Shown one piece after another: positions 19,824 to 26,937 of a stretch of DNA of 29,955 nt. The notes under the pieces are model-generated. The model saw only the letters and a program-made list of their open reading frames with translations, had not been told where the DNA came from and did not search any database. The DNA is from Chloroflexota bacterium (lineage in GTDB: Bacteria; Chloroflexota; Limnocylindria; Limnocylindrales; CSP1-4), in the NCBI GenBank assembly GCA_025935655.1, contig JAICUV010000009.1, positions 1-29,955 on the forward strand, written 5' to 3'. How positions within the stretch are numbered: position 1 is the stretch's first letter; each line of letters opens with the position of its first letter. The position numbers and the translations under genes are program-made.

Positions 19824-21266
19824 CTACTCGCGTCGGCGGCGGAACCGCTCCGCGAGCGCCCGGACCTTCTCCTTGTGGTTGAACGCGTAGCCCACGAGGA
19901 TCAGGAGGATGAAGTTGATCGCGCCGACGGTCGCGGCGTTGAGGTAGCCCAGCTGCTGGCCGATCTCGCCGTCCAGCTTGAGGGCCGGGACGACGGCGCC
20001 GAGCAGGCCGAGCTGGAAGAACGGCTCCTGCGGCGCGAGGTTCGCCCGGGCGATGTCCCCGGTCACGCCATCGGGGGTGCGTCCGGCGATGAGGAACGCG
20101 TGGGAGCCGGCGGCGATGCCCGCCGATCCCTCGAGCCCCTGGCCGAGGTCGGTCTGGGCCAGGTGCTTCCAGCCCGGGATGACGCCGTTCGCGTCCGGCT
20201 GCGCCCAGAGGGTCTCGGTCCGGGGCACGGAGCCGTCGGAGCCGCCCTGGACGTAGATGACGCCGTTGGCGGTGAAGCTGGACATGTTGGTGCGCGGGCC
20301 CGGCAGGTTCGTCTGGGCCGACACGCGCCACAGCGCGATGATGGCGTTGGGGTCGTCGGTCGTCGCCTTCTCGCCGCCCACCAGGCCCTGCTGGACCGTG
20401 GCCACGACGTCGCCGCTGGCGTTCGTGCCGCCCACGACGAAGATCACGTCTCCCACGTGGACGGCCGTGGCGTCCACGACTGGCTCGAACAGCGGCGACT
20501 GGGCCGTCCACGCGCCGGGGGCGCCGGACGTGTCGGTCTTCGTCTTCCACACGGTGTCCACGGGCGCGGTCCCGTTGGTGCCGCCCATGACGACCAGCCC
20601 GTCGGAGACCGCGATCGCGGCCGCTCCGGCGCGCGGCTCGGGGAGCGCGGCGGCGTCGACGGTCGTCCACTCGGTGGGGAGGGCACCGTCATTGCCGAGG
20701 GTCAGGCTGTAGACGGTCGAGGTCGGCTTGCCGTCCGGCCCGTAGCCGCCGATGACGAACATCGTGCTGCCGATGACCGCCGTCGCGGCATCGGTGCGGG
20801 CCTCCGGCAGGGACGGGCCGGCGGCCCACTTGTCGAGGTTGCCGGTGCCGACTGCCTTGGAGAAGTACACGTCCGCGACCGGGGCCTTGCCGTCCGAGCC
20901 GCCCGCGTAGAGGTACGTCGTCCCGAGGACCGCAGCCGCGCCGTCGACGCGGCCCGCCGGCAGCTGGAGCTCGGCCGGCGCCGTGTGCCACGGGAGCGTG
21001 GCGCCGCCCGGCGCGGGGCACGGGAGCGTCTCGTTGCCCGGCGGGCAGAAGTTGACCGGTGACCAGGCCAGGAGGCCGATGTCCACGGTCTTCTGGACCG
21101 TGAAGTAGTAGGCGCGGTCCGGCAGGTAGCCGAGCAGCAGGATGATCAGGACGAACCAGAACAGGGCCTTGATGAAGGCCCAGGTCCAGCCGTCGGCATC
21201 GACGAGCCCTCCGAGGGCGCGCCGCCGCACGGGCTGGCGGGGTGCGGGGAGTGCGGTCTGTGCCAT
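19824..21266 (-). CDS. Membrane-anchored kelch-like beta-propeller protein of the bc operon
   Basis: A 480-residue protein with one membrane helix at each end (~residues 29-50, WAFIKALFWFVLIILLLGYL; ~435-457, INFILLILVGYAF). The middle is a six-repeat kelch-type propeller. The Gly-Gly doublets mark blades: YAGGSDG, VIGGYGP, VMGGTNG, VVGGTNA, VQGGSDG and LIAGRTP (the last degenerate). Positive residues at both termini put the ends inside and the propeller outside the membrane. It starts 3 bp after the cytochrome c-cupredoxin gene and is the last gene of the bc operon. No haem or copper motif is seen. It may be an accessory subunit or docking platform; function unknown. Confidence 0.8.
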   Translation of the reverse strand: MAQTALPAPRQPVRRRALGGLVDADGWTWAFIKALFWFVLIILLLGYLPDRAYYFTVQKTVDIGLLAWSPVNFCPPGNETLPCPAPGGATLPWHTAPAELQLPAGRVDGAAAVLGTTYLYAGGSDGKAPVADVYFSKAVGTGNLDKWAAGPSLPEARTDAATAVIGSTMFVIGGYGPDGKPTSTVYSLTLGNDGALPTEWTTVDAAALPEPRAGAAAIAVSDGLVVMGGTNGTAPVDTVWKTKTDTSGAPGAWTAQSPLFEPVVDATAVHVGDVIFVVGGTNASGDVVATVQQGLVGGEKATTDDPNAIIALWRVSAQTNLPGPRTNMSSFTANGVIYVQGGSDGSVPRTETLWAQPDANGVIPGWKHLAQTDLGQGLEGSAGIAAGSHAFLIAGRTPDGVTGDIARANLAPQEPFFQLGLLGAVVPALKLDGEIGQQLGYLNAATVGAINFILLILVGYAFNHKEKVRALAERFRRRRE

Positions 21267-21269
21267 CGC

Positions 21270-22349
21270 TCAGCTCCCCGCCGTGATCGTGCCGGTCATG
21301 TTCGGGTGGACCGTGCACACGAAGGTGTAGGTGCCGGCCTTGAGCGCCGGGACGTCGTAGGTCTTGGTCGCGACGCCCGGGAAGATCTCGCCCACGAAGA
21401 TGTCGGCGCCGCTGGCGTCCTTGATCGCGATGTTGTGGGGGATCCCCGCGTCCTTGTTCTCGAACTCGATCTGGAACGGCGCGTCGGCCGGGACCTTGAG
21501 ATCCTTGACCTCGAACGCGATGTTGAGCGCGCTCTCCTTGACCACCGTGCCCGACGGGGCCACCGAGCCGGAGGCGCCGGGGCTGGCCGATGCGCCCGCG
21601 CTCGCCGACGGTGATGCCTGGGTGAACTCGTCCGTCCAGCAGGCCGGGAACGGCGTGGCGCCGGGTGCGGGCTGGTAGCTCGGGTCAACCCACGGCTCGA
21701 AGGTCTTCTCCTCGCCGGTGGTCGGATCGATCACAGGCTCGAACAGCGACGGGTCCATGACGCGGTAGGGGCCGGTCCCCTTCTCTGCGCGGATGAACGC
21801 GATGAGGTTCTCGATCTGCTTGTAGTTGAGCGGGCCCGGCGGGTTGCCGGTGTTGGACCAGATCGGCATGATCGAGTTCGGGTCGCCGCAGACGTACCGC
21901 CCGCCGACCTGCAGCACGTTATGCAGGTAGCCCGGGTTGAGGTGGGCGAACAGCTTGTCCTGGCGGTTGAGCGTGGGTCCCTTGCCGCCTTCGCCGTTCG
22001 CGCCGTGGCACTGCGCGCAGTTCGCCTCGTAGATGTTGTAGCCACGCTCCACGGAGGTGACCTGCTGCTCGTTCGCGGCCGCCTCCATCCGGGGCTCGGA
22101 CAGCCCGCCCGGCAGCCCCAGCTCGTAGAAGTAGTAGCCGATGACGAACAGGCTGACGATCGTCACGGCGAGGAAGCCCACCCAGCGCGCGTTGGCGGAC
22201 TGGCGGACGATCTTCGCGGCGCGCTCAGGCGTCAGGTCGTTGCGGTGGGCCGACGGCGGCGCGGAGAAGCGCTCCGCGGGCACCGGCGCGGACGTCGGCA
22301 CCGGCGCGGGAAGGCGCTCCTCGGGCGGGCGGCCGGGCTGGTCGGTCAT
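21270..22349 (-). CDS. Membrane-anchored cytochrome c fused to a cupredoxin
   Basis: A 359-residue electron carrier. A Pro-rich cytoplasmic N-terminus and a membrane helix (~residues 56-75) lead to a class I cytochrome c domain with haem site CAQCH (111-115) and a likely axial Met in NSIMPIWSN (~160). An Ala/Ser/Gly/Pro linker (~245-265) joins a C-terminal blue-copper domain (~270-357). PHNIAI gives the first His and FVCTVHPNMTG the Cys, His and Met, so all four type-1 copper ligands are present. It would pass electrons from the Rieske centre through haem to copper, perhaps to a terminal oxidase. It lies between the Rieske and kelch genes in one operon. Confidence 0.9.
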   Translation of the reverse strand: MTDQPGRPPEERLPAPVPTSAPVPAERFSAPPSAHRNDLTPERAAKIVRQSANARWVGFLAVTIVSLFVIGYYFYELGLPGGLSEPRMEAAANEQQVTSVERGYNIYEANCAQCHGANGEGGKGPTLNRQDKLFAHLNPGYLHNVLQVGGRYVCGDPNSIMPIWSNTGNPPGPLNYKQIENLIAFIRAEKGTGPYRVMDPSLFEPVIDPTTGEEKTFEPWVDPSYQPAPGATPFPACWTDEFTQASPSASAGASASPGASGSVAPSGTVVKESALNIAFEVKDLKVPADAPFQIEFENKDAGIPHNIAIKDASGADIFVGEIFPGVATKTYDVPALKAGTYTFVCTVHPNMTGTITAGS

Positions 22350-22383
22350 CGGTCTCCTCGGTGGGCGGGCGGGTGGCGGCGGG

Positions 22384-23058
22384 TCAGATACAGCCGGTGG
22401 GCGAGCGCGGCGGCTCGATGCCAGGCTGGCCGACGGCGATCGGCAGGGGTCCGAGCGTGATCTTGCCGGTGTTGATCGTGAGGACGCCGCCGGCGTCCAC
22501 CTTCACGCCGAAGCGATCCATGCTCCGCGGCGCCGGCCCGTACTGCGGACCCGCGGCCTTGATGCCCAGGCGGTCATAGCGCGAGCCATGGCACGGGCAC
22601 TCCATCCAGAAGTTCTTGAGACACGGGTTCGGCTTGCAGCCGAGGTGCGGGCAGCGCTGGTACAGCGCACGGACGTTGACCGACGTCCCGTCGCCCACCT
22701 GGTCCTCGCCCGGGATGAACCGCTGCTGGCTCGGGTCGATGAGGATCACGAATGCCTTGGCCGAGCCGACGTAGGCCGGAAAGCCCTGGTCGATCGGCAG
22801 CGTGGAGTTCGCGGACTTGACGTCGTCCAGCGTCCCGACGACGACCTCGCCGCCGAACTTGCCCACGAGGTTCGGCCACAGGAAGCCGATCGTGCCGGCA
22901 GAGACCTCGAGCAGCCACAGGCCCATGCCCGCGGCCAGGGAGCCGCGCAGCAGCTCGCGCCGGGAGACGCCCTGGACCTGCTCGTGACGGATGGCCTTGA
23001 GGGCCTCTTTCGTGAGCGCCTGCGGCTTGTCCGCAGGCTCGACGTGGTAGTTGCTCAT
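22384..23058 (-). CDS. qcrA: Rieske iron-sulfur protein of the cytochrome bc complex
   Basis: A 224-residue Rieske protein. A twin-arginine motif SRRELLRGS (Arg33-34) precedes a membrane helix (~41-62), so it is Tat-exported and stays anchored. The cluster motifs are CPHLGC (136-141) and CPCHGSRY (154-161). Cys136/His138/Cys154/His157 bind the 2Fe-2S cluster, and Cys141/Cys156 form the stabilising disulfide. PAPRSMDRFGVKV near the end is the conserved Pro loop region. It accepts electrons from quinol at the Qo site of cytochrome b. It is 19 bp from the subunit IV gene; qcrA/petC naming is by family. Confidence 0.93.
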   Translation of the reverse strand: MSNYHVEPADKPQALTKEALKAIRHEQVQGVSRRELLRGSLAAGMGLWLLEVSAGTIGFLWPNLVGKFGGEVVVGTLDDVKSANSTLPIDQGFPAYVGSAKAFVILIDPSQQRFIPGEDQVGDGTSVNVRALYQRCPHLGCKPNPCLKNFWMECPCHGSRYDRLGIKAAGPQYGPAPRSMDRFGVKVDAGGVLTINTGKITLGPLPIAVGQPGIEPPRSPTGCI

Positions 23059-23077
23059 GACTCCGGTTTCCTTCGGA

Positions 23078-23695
23078 TCAGAGGGCGAAGTGAAGGCCCG
23101 GCGTCCCGATCGGGAAGAACGTCAGGTAGGGGATGACGAACGAGTAGCCGGGGCCACGGAAGAAGATCCCCACGAACGTGACGAACAGCCCGAGGACGCA
23201 GAACAGGGAGAACAGCATCACGGTCGTCTTCCGCTCCGAGGGGCGGACGGCGAGGATGTTGCCGCGGTCGATGAACGGGATCAGCGCCGCACCCACGAGC
23301 ACGAAGGTCGGGGCGAGGACACCGGCCACGGTCGGGTGGAAGTAGGCGAGCAGCTCCTGGAGGCCGAGGAAGTACCACGGCGCCTTCGCGACGGCCGGCG
23401 TGATGTTGCCGTTCGCGAGGTCCTCCAGCGGCGCGTTGACGAACAGGCCCATGAGCAGCAGGAACACGCTCATCAGCGCCGCGGCCATGAACTCGATGGT
23501 CAGCAGGTGCGGCCAGGTCATGACCGTGTCGTCGGGTTCCTTCTGGACCCGGACGACGGCGTCCTGCTTGACCAGCGCGAGCAGGCGGTACGGGCGCGCC
23601 GACATCGGCACGCGCTGCTTGTCGATCTCCGTCCGCCTGGTTGGATCCACCGGAAGGACGACGCGCTTGTCGGTGGGCTGCTTCGTATCAGTCAT
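23078..23695 (-). CDS. Cytochrome b C-terminal half (subunit IV/PetD type)
   Basis: A 205-residue membrane protein with three helices (~65-87, ~115-145, ~160-185), the number expected for subunit IV. APWYFLGLQELLAYFHP (~residues 105-121) is the conserved EWYF-like Qo-site segment in the form found in menaquinol-oxidising bc complexes. A ~60-residue cytoplasmic N-terminal extension precedes the core. The ATG at 23695 is 3 nt after a TGA (23701-23699) of an older reading context that is duplicated 91 bp upstream. It partners the cytochrome b gene just upstream. Confidence 0.9.
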   Translation of the reverse strand: MTDTKQPTDKRVVLPVDPTRRTEIDKQRVPMSARPYRLLALVKQDAVVRVQKEPDDTVMTWPHLLTIEFMAAALMSVFLLLMGLFVNAPLEDLANGNITPAVAKAPWYFLGLQELLAYFHPTVAGVLAPTFVLVGAALIPFIDRGNILAVRPSERKTTVMLFSLFCVLGLFVTFVGIFFRGPGYSFVIPYLTFFPIGTPGLHFAL

Positions 23696-23786
23696 GGCTC
23701 ACCGAGGTCCAAGGCCGAGCTCCGTCGAGGCCATTGGCCCGAGGTAGGACGACCCGCTTGTCCGGCGGCGACTTCGTGTCAGTCAT
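23688..23786 (-). pseudogene. Duplicated start of the subunit IV gene (32-codon mini-ORF)
   Basis: The minus strand has a second ATG (23786) in the same context as the subunit IV start: TGAGCCATGACTGA, then codons for MTDTKSPPDKRVVLP, against MTDTKQPTDKRVVLP in the real gene. About 50 nt are ~84% alike at a distance of 91 bp. After residue 15 the frame diverges and ends at a TGA overlapping the real start, giving 32 codons. It is most simply a partial tandem duplication, but its ATG follows the cytochrome b stop in the same arrangement and could still be translated. Confidence 0.75.
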
Positions 23787-23789
23787 GGC

Positions 23790-24233
23790 TCACAGCGGCC
23801 CACTAATCCCGCCGTCCTTGCGGATGCGCCAGAAGTGCACCGCGAGGAAGATGGCCGCAACGAGCGGGAAGACCATGATGTGGAGCACGTAGAACCGCAG
23901 CAGCGTGTTCTGGCCCACCTCGATGCCGCCCAGGAGGAGGAGCTTCGAGGGGGTGTTGGCCAGCGGCGCGTAGCCCGCCATGTTGGTGCCGATGGTGATG
24001 GCCCAGTAGGCGATCTGGTCCCACGGGAGCAGGTAGCCCGTGAAGCTGAGCATGATCGTCAGGAACAGCAGCACGACGCCGACGACCCAGTTGAACTCGC
24101 GGGGCGGCTTGTAGGCGCCGTGGTAGAAGACCCGCATCATGTGCAGGAACACGAAGAACACCATCAGGTGCGCCGCCCAGCGGTGGACGTTGCGGGTGAG
24201 CAGCCCGAACACGACGGTGGTCTGGATCTGCAC
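23790..24233 (-). CDS. Cytochrome b N-terminal half (b6 type), 5'-truncated
   Basis: Encodes 147 residues if the GTG at 24233 is used. All four haem ligands are present: His17 in RNVHRW, His31 in FLHMMR, His118 in VLHIMV and His133 in AVHFW, with the normal 14- and 15-residue spacings. HGAYKPPREFNW and GYLLPWDQIAYWAI are family signatures. Normal b6-type proteins have ~215 residues; here the first ~70, including transmembrane helix A, are missing. Homology fades a few codons upstream (ERSVQ), where AT-rich repeats begin, and no ATG is in frame. The GTG has GAGAGG only 3 nt upstream, closer than ideal; a TTG at 24287 is another option. It is either a 5' deletion or a reduced protein. Confidence 0.75.
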   Translation of the reverse strand: MQIQTTVVFGLLTRNVHRWAAHLMVFFVFLHMMRVFYHGAYKPPREFNWVVGVVLLFLTIMLSFTGYLLPWDQIAYWAITIGTNMAGYAPLANTPSKLLLLGGIEVGQNTLLRFYVLHIMVFPLVAAIFLAVHFWRIRKDGGISGPL

Positions 24234-24247
24234 CGACCTCTCGATCT

Positions 24248-24283
24248 GATATACCGCGGCGCGATATAACGATCCACGATATG
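24248..24283. repeat. Three GATAT(A/G) direct repeats at 15-bp intervals
   Basis: GATATA at 24248-24253, GATATA at 24263-24268 and GATATG at 24278-24283 lie in an AT-rich island between the cytochrome b fragment and the divergent sensor kinase. A TTGACA on the minus strand (24287-24282) overlaps the last repeat but has no -10 at 16-18 bp. It may be a regulator site or the scar of a rearrangement. Confidence 0.6.
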
Positions 24284-24318
24284 TCAAGCCCCAGCCCGTG
24301 ATGACGAGTCGACCGCGG

Positions 24319-24324
24319 TAGCCT
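24319..24324 (+). promoter_or_regulatory. -10 element before the KdpD-like kinase
   Basis: TAGCCT lies 9 nt before the ATG at 24334, with no Shine-Dalgarno. The leader would be ~2-3 nt. Confidence 0.45.
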
Positions 24325-24333
24325 GTCGGCGAG

Positions 24334-25926
24334 ATGGCCGCGCACGACACCACGCCGGTGCAGACGGCACGACCCGGGGCGATCGCCTCGATCGTGGCGC
24401 TGCCGCTCGTCGTGCGGGTCACGCTCGTCGTGGGGACGCTCGTCGCGGCCACCGCGGCCGTCGCGGTGCTGGAGCACACGGTCGGCGTCGCCGACGCCTC
24501 GCCGCTGTACCTCATCGCCGTCGTGCTCGCGGCGGCCCTGCTCGGGACGTGGGGGGCGGTCGCGACCTCCGTCGTGGCGTTCCTCGTCTACGACTTCACG
24601 TTCACGTCGCCGCGGTTCACGTTCGTGGTCGCGGATCCCGCCGAGTGGCTGAACCTGCTGCTGTTCCTCCTCGTGGCCGTGGTCCTCGGCCAGGTGACCG
24701 CGCTCCTCCGCGATCGCGCGGACGAGGCCGACCGCCGGGCACGCGAGTCCGAGGCACTGGTGGCGATCAGCCGCGACATCGCGCTGGCGGGATCGTTCGA
24801 GGAGGCCGCGGTGGCCGTCGCGACGCGCCTGCGCCGGGACGCGGAGATGGCCTCGATCCGGGTCGTGCTGGCCGATCGCCCCGATGTGCCAATCGCGGAG
24901 ACGGGCGTCCCACCGGACGACGCGGCTGGGCTCCCGTGGACGCTCGTGCGCGCGGCGCCCGACGGCGGCTCGGACTGGCTGCGCGTCGTCGATGGGTCCA
25001 CCCCACCGGCCGCCGGAGTCGGTGGCCTGGCGGATCGCTACTCGGTCGCCATCGGTCCCGGCGATCGCCCGGTGGGCTGGATCCACGCCACGCGCGTCGC
25101 GGGAGACCCGATGCCGGGGCGGGGCGCCAGGCGCCTGCTCACGCTCGCGGCCGACCAGCTGGGGATCGCCCACCGCCGCGACGAGCTGCGGGCCGAGGCG
25201 ACGGCCGCGGAGGTTGCCCGCCAGAGCGACGCGCTGCGCGGCGCGATCCTCGACTCGGTCTCCCACGACCTGCGGACCCCCATCGCCAGCATCCGCGCCC
25301 TCGCCGGCGGCCTCGCGGACCCGGCCACCAGCCCCGACCTCCCGACCGTCCGCGCGACCGCCGCGGAGATCGACGCCCAGGGGGCGCGGCTCGCCGACCT
25401 GGTCAACGGGCTCCTGGACATGGGCCGCATCCAGGCGGGCGCGGTGCGCGCGGAGCTCCGCCCGTACGACCTGCGCGAGCTCGTGGAGACGACGCTCCGG
25501 CGTGCCGCCGTCGAGCCCGGTGCGCCGTCGCCCGTCGTGGACGTCCCGGACGACCTGCCGCCCGTGCTCGCCGATGCCGTCCTGTTCGACGGCGCATTCG
25601 GGAACGTCATCGCCAACGCGGCTGCCCACGCGCCCGGTGCGGCGGCCCGGGTCACGGCCCGCGTCGCCCCGGACGCGGGGATCGTCCTGGCCGTCGACGA
25701 CGCAGGCCCGGGGGTCCCGGACGAGACCCTGTCACGCGTCTTCGAGCGCTTCTACCGCGGCGCAGAGGCGACGCCGGGCGCCCGCCGCGGCCTCGGGATG
25801 GGCCTCGCGATCGCGAAGGGGTTCACGGAGGCGATGGGCGGGTCGATCCTGGCGAGCCGGAGCGAGCTCGGCGGGCTGCGGGTCGAGCTCCACCTGCTCG
25901 CAGCCGGGGAGCTGGAGGCCGAGTGA
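24334..25926 (+). CDS. KdpD-like sensor histidine kinase (short form)
   Basis: A 530-residue membrane kinase. Several membrane helices (~residues 18-120; a DUF4118-like block ending FLVYDFTFTSPRFTF) match the central part of KdpD. A GAF-like region (~140-280) and a HisKA domain with phospho-acceptor His311 (SVSHDLRTPIAS) follow. The HATPase domain has the N box NVIANAAAHAP, DDAGPGVP and GLGMGLAIAKG. The N-terminal KdpD and USP domains of E. coli KdpD are absent, so turgor or K+ sensing would rely on the membrane and GAF parts. The stop overlaps the response regulator start (GTGA). The downstream K+ transporter supports a potassium-sensing role. Confidence 0.88.
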   Translation: MAAHDTTPVQTARPGAIASIVALPLVVRVTLVVGTLVAATAAVAVLEHTVGVADASPLYLIAVVLAAALLGTWGAVATSVVAFLVYDFTFTSPRFTFVVADPAEWLNLLLFLLVAVVLGQVTALLRDRADEADRRARESEALVAISRDIALAGSFEEAAVAVATRLRRDAEMASIRVVLADRPDVPIAETGVPPDDAAGLPWTLVRAAPDGGSDWLRVVDGSTPPAAGVGGLADRYSVAIGPGDRPVGWIHATRVAGDPMPGRGARRLLTLAADQLGIAHRRDELRAEATAAEVARQSDALRGAILDSVSHDLRTPIASIRALAGGLADPATSPDLPTVRATAAEIDAQGARLADLVNGLLDMGRIQAGAVRAELRPYDLRELVETTLRRAAVEPGAPSPVVDVPDDLPPVLADAVLFDGAFGNVIANAAAHAPGAAARVTARVAPDAGIVLAVDDAGPGVPDETLSRVFERFYRGAEATPGARRGLGMGLAIAKGFTEAMGGSILASRSELGGLRVELHLLAAGELEAE

Positions 25927-26630
25927 GCGGGCCGCGGATCCTCGTGATCGAGGACGACGACGTGACGCGCAGCGCCGTCGCCGGCAATCTCGCCGCCCAC
26001 GACTACGACGTGGACGAGGCCGCGGACGCGGCCGGCGGGCTGCTGGCCTGGGATGCCGAGCGTCCCGACCTCATCCTCCTCGACCTCGGGCTCCCGGACC
26101 GAGACGGCCTGTCGGTGATCCGCCACGTCCGGCGCGAGGCCGCCACCCCGATCCTGGTCCTCTCGGCACGCGGCCAGGAAGCGGACAAGATCGGCGCGCT
26201 CGAGGCCGGCGCCGACGACTACGTGACCAAGCCGTTCGGGATCGGCGAGGTCCGTGCCCGGGTCGCCGCGCTGCTCCGACGGGCCGGCCAGGCGACCGGC
26301 GACCCGGCGGGCATCCTGCGCAACGGCTCGATCATGCTGGACCCGTCCCGGCGCGTCGTGACCGTCCGCGGCGAGGAGCTGGCGCTCACGCCGCGCGAGT
26401 ACGAGCTGCTCAAGCAGATCCTCGCGGCACCCGGGCGGGTGCTCACCCACGGCCGGCTCCTCCGCGCGGTCTGGGGCACCGCGTACGGCAAGGAGGGCCA
26501 CTACCTCCACGTCTACGTGTCGCGCCTGCGGCGGAAGCTCGAGCAGGCCGACCCGGACGGGGACGCACGCGATGTCGTGGCGGCCGAGCCGGGAGTCGGG
26601 TACCGGGTGCGCGAGAGCGCCCCCGACTGA
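25923..26630 (+). CDS. KdpE-like OmpR-family response regulator
   Basis: A 235-residue regulator. The receiver domain (residues 1-120) has acidic residues EDDD (10-13), phospho-acceptor Asp54 in LLDLGLPD, and Lys in DDYVTKPFG. The winged-helix DNA-binding domain (~135-230) has LTPREYELLKQIL and HYLHVYVSRLRRKLE, typical of KdpE/OmpR. The GTG start overlaps the kinase stop, so the pair is translated together. A tandem repeat of TGTTGAGCG, with starts 11 bp apart, lies 14 bp after its stop codon, in front of the next transcript; OmpR-class proteins often bind such sites. Confidence 0.93.
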   Translation: MSGPRILVIEDDDVTRSAVAGNLAAHDYDVDEAADAAGGLLAWDAERPDLILLDLGLPDRDGLSVIRHVRREAATPILVLSARGQEADKIGALEAGADDYVTKPFGIGEVRARVAALLRRAGQATGDPAGILRNGSIMLDPSRRVVTVRGEELALTPREYELLKQILAAPGRVLTHGRLLRAVWGTAYGKEGHYLHVYVSRLRRKLEQADPDGDARDVVAAEPGVGYRVRESAPD

Positions 26631-26643
26631 CGCGTTGGCCGCA

Positions 26644-26663
26644 TGTTGAGCGGCTGTTGAGCG
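26644..26663. promoter_or_regulatory. Tandem TGTTGAGCG repeat, candidate response-regulator box
   Basis: Two exact copies of TGTTGAGCG start at 26644 and 26655, i.e. 11 bp apart, one helical turn. They end ~43 bp before the TACGTT hexamer of the next promoter. Direct repeats with this phasing are typical of OmpR/PhoB/KdpE boxes. Binding by the adjacent regulator is inference. Confidence 0.55.
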
Positions 26664-26706
26664 TCCGGGTGCGGGCGGGGTCCCGTTCCCTCTTGGGGGC
26701 CGAGCC

Positions 26707-26712
26707 TACGTT
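26707..26712 (+). promoter_or_regulatory. -10 element of leaderless small-ORF/K+ transporter promoter
   Basis: TACGTT ends 6 nt before the ATG at 26719, the same spacing as at 410, 18346 and 18415. Confidence 0.55.
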
Positions 26713-26718
26713 CGATGC

Positions 26719-26937
26719 ATGGACACGAACGAAGGGGTCGTGGAGCACCACCTCCATGATCGCGAGCAGGTCAGGGCCCTCATCCTGCTCGCCGCGCACA
26801 GGACGATCGGCGGGGTGAGCATCTCGAACCTGCCCGACGCGGCCGCGCTCGCCGACGAGCTGGCGGATGAGGCACGGCGCCGCGGCGTCTCCCTCGTCGT
26901 CGGGTCGGCGCACACGATCGTCGCCCGGCGGGCGTGA
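26719..26937 (+). CDS. Small hypothetical protein, 72 aa, coupled to the K+ transporter gene
   Basis: Encodes 72 residues that I do not recognise. The sequence is mixed and looks folded: a helix (HDREQVRALILLAAHRTI), a turn and short strand (GGVSISNLPD), a second helix (AAALADELADEARRR) and a closing strand (VSLVVGSAHTIVA). There is no membrane segment or Cys. Its stop overlaps the transporter GTG (GTGA) and it has its own -10 element 6 nt upstream. It is therefore the first gene of the transporter transcript. It might regulate or assist the transporter, but nothing in the sequence shows this directly. Confidence 0.7.
   Translation: MDTNEGVVEHHLHDREQVRALILLAAHRTIGGVSISNLPDAAALADELADEARRRGVSLVVGSAHTIVARRA

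Noticed and set aside
24263..24287. Sigma70 promoter (TTGACA plus TATATC) for the bc operon
   Set aside because: The TTGACA is consensus, but the only TATATC nearby is 13 bp away, too close; no acceptable -10 was found at 16-18 bp.
26631..26933. c-di-AMP (ydaO) riboswitch before the KimA-like gene
   Set aside because: The region is a short promoter gap plus a small coding gene; no ydaO-type conserved segments were recognised.
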